From: an uncultured Ruminococcus sp.
Lineage (GTDB): Bacteria; Bacillota_A; Clostridia; Oscillospirales; Acutalibacteraceae
NCBI GenBank assembly: GCA_902798605.1
Contig: CADBXH010000035.1
Coordinates: 1 to 15,391, forward strand
Length of the DNA: 15,391 nucleotides
Direction: 5' to 3'
Positions 12,624-15,391 of the stretch are shown in pieces. Position numbers and translations under genes: made by a program. Position 1 is the stretch's first letter. Each line of letters opens with the position of its first letter. The notes under the pieces are model-generated. The model was not told the DNA's origin. It was given only the letters and a program-made list of their open reading frames with translations, and searched no databases.

Positions 12624-14510
12624 ATGGGACAGAAACCACAAAAAAAACCAAAGGCCGACAAGGCCAAACCAAACAACGCTGCCAAGGGCAAAACCCAAGG
12701 CGGCAGAAAAAACACAAAGGCTAAGACAACTGCAAAAAACACTGCGGTCACTGAAAATACAGCCGAAAATGTCAAAACAATTATGACCGTAAAAAATCAG
12801 AATATGGTCGAATACATAGTTGTCAATATCATTTCGCTTTTTGTATTTATTGCATTCGGCTATGTGGCGATAATGAGCTATTTTCAGACAAGCGTGATCG
12901 ATCCCGCGGCTTATTCCAACGAGAAAGTGCTGTATATAAACGACAATATACTTTTGAACATTCTGTTTACGGCGATATTCTTCGGTCTGGCGTTCGCGTT
13001 CAGAAAGACATATAATTTCTTCTCAAAAATCAACATTAGGTTCTTTGAGATCGGTATCGTTGTGTGGGTCATCCTGCTCGGCTTTATCTGGATATTCTCT
13101 GTGACTTCGGTCCCCGCGGCTGACAGCCAGAATATCTTTGAGACCGCAACAAAGGCAGCCAAAAACAATTACACCCCGTTTATTGACGGTATGAAATTCT
13201 ACAACAAGGATTTCTATCAGGGTTATTCTTATTTTAATTTCTATCCGTTCCAGCTCGGATATGTATTGATCAGCGAGATCGTATACAGGATCTTCGGCAC
13301 AACAAGCTCAATGCCGATGCAGGTCATCAACGTTCTTTGCCTGTCGTCCGCTTACTTTGCGCTTGCAAGAATGGCACGTCTTCTGTTCAAGAGAAGAAGC
13401 GTTGAGTTCTTTACTATCGTTTTGCTCGCGGCGTGCTTCCAGCCGATCTTGCTGTGCACATTCGTATACGGCAACATTATGGGTATGTCGTTCGCGATCT
13501 GGGCAAGCCTGATGCTGATCAAATACTTCCAAACCGGAAAATACAGATGGATGGCTCCCTGTGCTGTTTTTCTGGTGCTTGCGATACTCGCGAAGTACAA
13601 CAATATGATCTACCTCGTGGCGTTTGTTGTTATGCTCGCCGTCCACGCAGCTAAAAACATCATTAAAGGCATCAAGAACAAAGATCAAAATGATAAAATG
13701 AATAACGAAAAAAACAGCAATACTCCCCTCAATCTGGGTATCGTAAGCATTGCTTTTGCCTTAGTGATTTGTATTGCCTCGATCGGTTCGGTCAACCTTG
13801 TAATATTAAGCTACGAAAGCCGCGCAAAGACCGATTTGGCGGACGGACTCAGCCAGGTGCAGTACCTCGATATGGGTGTTACCGAATCGTATATGGCTCC
13901 CGGCTGGTATACCAGAACCGGACTTGACACTTACCTTCAGGCAAACCTTGACAACAAGGCAGCCGATAAAGCTTCTTGGAAAAACATAGATACAAAGCTT
14001 AATCAAATGGGTAAAAACAAAAAGATGAACGCCTTTGACTTCTTTAGCAAGAAGATACTGAGCCAGTGGAACGAACCCGAGTTTGAGAGTATTTGGGTCA
14101 GCAAGGTCAAAGGTCATACCGACAACGAGCTCGCCTCAAAAGGAATCGGTAAGGCGGTTTATGAGGGCAGCTTTGGTCAGGCGCTTGGGATCCACTTCAA
14201 CATATATATGCAGATCCTTTATCTGCTGTTTGCGGCGGGTATTTACATGATGTTCATCAATAAAAAGACAAATATCGAAACCATTCTGCTGCCGCTTGTT
14301 GTCTTGGGAGGCTTTGGGTATCACCTGCTGTTTGAAGGAAAATCGCAGTACGTACTGACGTATATACCGTTGCTTATCCCCGTTGCAGCCTACGCGCTGA
14401 ACACGATACTCGATGCATCCGATAAGATAAAGAAGGTCATTGCGAAAATCAACAAAAAGGTTGAATACTACAATCCGTATAAAGAAACAGATATAAAAGC
14501 CGAACAATAA
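12624..14510 (+). CDS. Polytopic GT-C-fold glycosyltransferase-like membrane protein (GT39/PMT-like)
   Basis: A 628-aa membrane protein. Residues 1-60 form a Lys/Ala/Asn-rich, probably disordered cytoplasmic tail (MGQKPQKKPKADKAK and onward). From residue 61 about ten or more hydrophobic segments follow. The first large outside loop carries PAADSQNIFETATKAAKNNY, placed and shaped like the Asp-containing catalytic loop of lipid-linked sugar transferases of the GT39/ArnT/PMT type, followed by FYPFQLGYVLISEIVYRIFG. A second soluble stretch (about 415-510) lies between the last hydrophobic groups. Such enzymes move a sugar from a polyprenyl-phosphate donor to a glycan or protein outside the cell. 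Donor and acceptor are unknown. Start 12624 has AGGCGG upstream; the longer frame from 12501 only shadows gpsA. Confidence 0.65.
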   Translation: MGQKPQKKPKADKAKPNNAAKGKTQGGRKNTKAKTTAKNTAVTENTAENVKTIMTVKNQNMVEYIVVNIISLFVFIAFGYVAIMSYFQTSVIDPAAYSNEKVLYINDNILLNILFTAIFFGLAFAFRKTYNFFSKINIRFFEIGIVVWVILLGFIWIFSVTSVPAADSQNIFETATKAAKNNYTPFIDGMKFYNKDFYQGYSYFNFYPFQLGYVLISEIVYRIFGTTSSMPMQVINVLCLSSAYFALARMARLLFKRRSVEFFTIVLLAACFQPILLCTFVYGNIMGMSFAIWASLMLIKYFQTGKYRWMAPCAVFLVLAILAKYNNMIYLVAFVVMLAVHAAKNIIKGIKNKDQNDKMNNEKNSNTPLNLGIVSIAFALVICIASIGSVNLVILSYESRAKTDLADGLSQVQYLDMGVTESYMAPGWYTRTGLDTYLQANLDNKAADKASWKNIDTKLNQMGKNKKMNAFDFFSKKILSQWNEPEFESIWVSKVKGHTDNELASKGIGKAVYEGSFGQALGIHFNIYMQILYLLFAAGIYMMFINKKTNIETILLPLVVLGGFGYHLLFEGKSQYVLTYIPLLIPVAAYALNTILDASDKIKKVIAKINKKVEYYNPYKETDIKAEQ

Positions 14511-14514
14511 AACA

Positions 14515-14543
14515 AAGGGTGTTTCAGCAAACGAAACACCCTT
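14515..14543. terminator. Bidirectional terminator between convergent genes
   Basis: AAGGGTGTTTC (14515-14525) pairs perfectly with GAAACACCCTT (14533-14543), 11 bp with a 7-nt loop. It lies 4 nt after the glycosyltransferase stop and 1 nt beyond the peptidase stop. The T-run is better on the minus strand (TTTGTTTTATT) than on the plus strand (TTATTATTTG). Confidence 0.85.
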
Positions 14544-14544
14544 A

Positions 14545-15072
14545 TTATTTGTCTTGATTTAACTGATTCTTTTTGTTCTCGTTGTTCTTCTTATCCTTTG
14601 GCTTGATACCGAGTAATTTGACAGCTCCGCGTTTGCCGAACTTGTACAATCTTCGTACCGGCCGCGTATAGTACCAAAAGTTTACATATGTCCGGTATAA
14701 AAACGATTGTGTTGTGTACGGCTTGCCCTTGCGGTAAAACGCGGTGACTACGCCGATAATGTCGCTGTCCTTTATGCCGTGCTCCTTGCGGAACTGGTTA
14801 TCGCCGCACATAACATATGAGCCGTCGTTGTCAAAATCAATGACCCTATGCAGCACAAACGTGCCGTTGGCGCGCCTGTACAGCGGTAAATCAAAAAGCT
14901 TTAGCCTGCCCTTGGGCTTTGACAGAACCACAACGTCTTCCCCGTCGCGCAGCATTGGCAGCATACTTTCGCCGTGAGGCGTAAAGGTCACTGTACCGCC
15001 CGCTTCGAGCTTTTCTATTATTATGTCTACAAGATCCTTTAGCTGCGCTTCCTTACTCGAGCACATCGGCAT
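14545..15072 (-). CDS. S24/S26 family serine peptidase, Ser/His (SipW/Sec11-like) type
   Basis: A 175-aa protein with the signal-peptidase/LexA-like fold signatures. The nucleophile is Ser36 in TPHGESMLPMLRDGEDVVVL, the partner is His75 in GTFVLHRVID, and a conserved YVMCGDNQF follows. A His in the HRV position, rather than Lys, is the pattern of Sec11/SipW-type S26B signal peptidases. Unlike those, there is no N-terminal membrane anchor. The C-terminal 55 residues are aromatic and very basic (YRTYVNFWYYTRPVRRLYKFGKR) and could lie on the membrane surface. Start 15072 overlaps the PqqD-like gene by 20 nt with AAGG six bases upstream; ATG 15066 is an equally spaced alternative. Coupling to a PqqD-like partner suggests processing of a particular substrate peptide rather than general secretion (inference). 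Confidence 0.75.
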   Translation of the reverse strand: MPMCSSKEAQLKDLVDIIIEKLEAGGTVTFTPHGESMLPMLRDGEDVVVLSKPKGRLKLFDLPLYRRANGTFVLHRVIDFDNDGSYVMCGDNQFRKEHGIKDSDIIGVVTAFYRKGKPYTTQSFLYRTYVNFWYYTRPVRRLYKFGKRGAVKLLGIKPKDKKNNENKKNQLNQDK

Positions 15073-15316
15073 CCCTTACCTTTTGAATAAAAACATCTAC
15101 ATCCTTTGCAGCCCTGTCGGGAACAACATCGTATTCTTCAAGCAAAACGTTTATGAGGTCTTCCCTACCGGCTCCCTGCTGGAGCTTTTCAAAGAGGAAC
15201 GCGCCGGTCTCGTTAAGATTGATGATACCGTTAAAATTCAGCGTCATACTGCCGACCGGGACTACGATATAAGAATCCGCGACCTTGCGCAGAATAAAAT
15301 TCTCCTTGATTTTCAT
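15053..15316 (-). CDS. PqqD family protein (RiPP recognition element-like)
   Basis: An 87-aa protein of the PqqD type, a small winged-helix domain that binds the leader of a ribosomally made peptide and hands it to a modifying enzyme or protease. It shows the usual order: strands FILRKVADSYIVVPVG, then LNFNGIINLNETGAFLFEKLQ, where the NETGAFLFEKL helix is the most typical part, then REDLINVLLEEYDVVPDRAAKDVDVFIQKV. ATG 15316 is preceded by AAGGCGGTGG. It overlaps the peptidase gene. No precursor-peptide gene, radical SAM enzyme or transporter is visible within the window, but the locus is cut by the right edge. Confidence 0.85.
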   Translation of the reverse strand: MKIKENFILRKVADSYIVVPVGSMTLNFNGIINLNETGAFLFEKLQQGAGREDLINVLLEEYDVVPDRAAKDVDVFIQKVRDADVLE

Positions 15317-15343
15317 ATTACCACCGCCTTAATTGTTTAATAC

Positions 15344-15372
15344 ATTATAATATAAAAACAGAGTAAATGCAA
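15344..15372 (-). promoter_or_regulatory. Sigma-A promoter of the pqqD-like/peptidase pair
   Basis: The minus strand reads TTGCAT (15372-15367), 17 nt, TATAAT (15349-15344). The start is expected near 15337, about 21 nt before the ATG. The pair can thus be expressed independently of whatever lies beyond the right edge. Confidence 0.7.
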
Positions 15373-15375
15373 GTG

Positions 15376-15391
15376 AAAACCGCCGGCTTTT
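15376..15391. terminator. One arm of a probable terminator cut by the window edge
   Basis: The last bases read AAAACCGCCGGC followed by TTTT. On the minus strand this is GCCGGCGGTTTT, the form of a terminator 3' arm ending an upstream minus-strand gene. The opposite arm would lie just beyond the window, so this is provisional. Confidence 0.35.

Noticed and set aside
1..15391. CRISPR arrays, tRNA or rRNA genes, insertion sequences, prophage, toxin-antitoxin or defence genes
   Set aside because: No regular repeat arrays, transposase or integrase frames, tRNA-like folds or defence domains were seen on either strand.

Overview
Most of this window (about 635 to 15391) reads as chromosome of a spore-forming, Gram-positive gut-type Clostridia (Oscillospiraceae/Ruminococcaceae-like). 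The evidence is a spoIIR gene, AddAB-type rather than RecBCD-type recombination genes, strong AGGAGG-like ribosome binding sites, sigma-A promoters with 17-nt spacers, a DUF1292 protein, a LURP-one/YxjI-like protein and a Firmicutes-type 6S RNA. The first ~620 bases look different. They hold a signal-peptide protein of Bacteroidales style preceded by the tail of another gene, and they join the interior of addA at a perfect 15-bp palindrome (621-635). The simplest reading is an assembly or amplification chimera, not biology.

Layout from left to right: (1) 1-~630, two partial Bacteroidales-like genes on the minus strand. (2) ~630-5331, minus-strand operon spoIIR-addB-addA, with addA cut off at the junction. 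(3) 5382-8405, minus-strand operon LURP-one-like gene, Lrp/AsnC regulator, class I aminotransferase, ispE. Its promoter lies at 8459-8487, and it ends in a terminator hairpin whose 3' arm also covers the spoIIR ribosome binding site. (4) 8543-10713, minus-strand two-gene surface-polysaccharide operon (priming sugar-phosphate transferase and O-antigen ligase/polymerase-like protein) with its own promoter. (5) 10839-10959, a strong minus-strand promoter with a perfect intrinsic terminator ~86 nt downstream and no gene between, a candidate small RNA. (6) 11017-14510, plus strand: DUF1292 gene, 6S RNA, GpsA-like dehydrogenase, large GT-C-like membrane glycosyltransferase. (7) 14515-15391, a shared terminator between convergent genes, then a minus-strand pair of PqqD-like protein and Ser/His S24/S26 peptidase with a good promoter at the right edge.

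The genes are mostly housekeeping: double-strand break repair, isoprenoid precursor synthesis, forespore-to-mother-cell signalling, glycerol-3-phosphate supply and envelope glycan assembly. No phage, transposon, CRISPR array, toxin-antitoxin or defence island was found. The less ordinary content is regulatory: the candidate sRNA, three places where a hairpin overlaps a promoter, terminator or ribosome binding site, and the 6S RNA. The PqqD/S26-type peptidase pair is the only protein module hinting at an uncharacterised pathway, and its cluster continues off the right edge.
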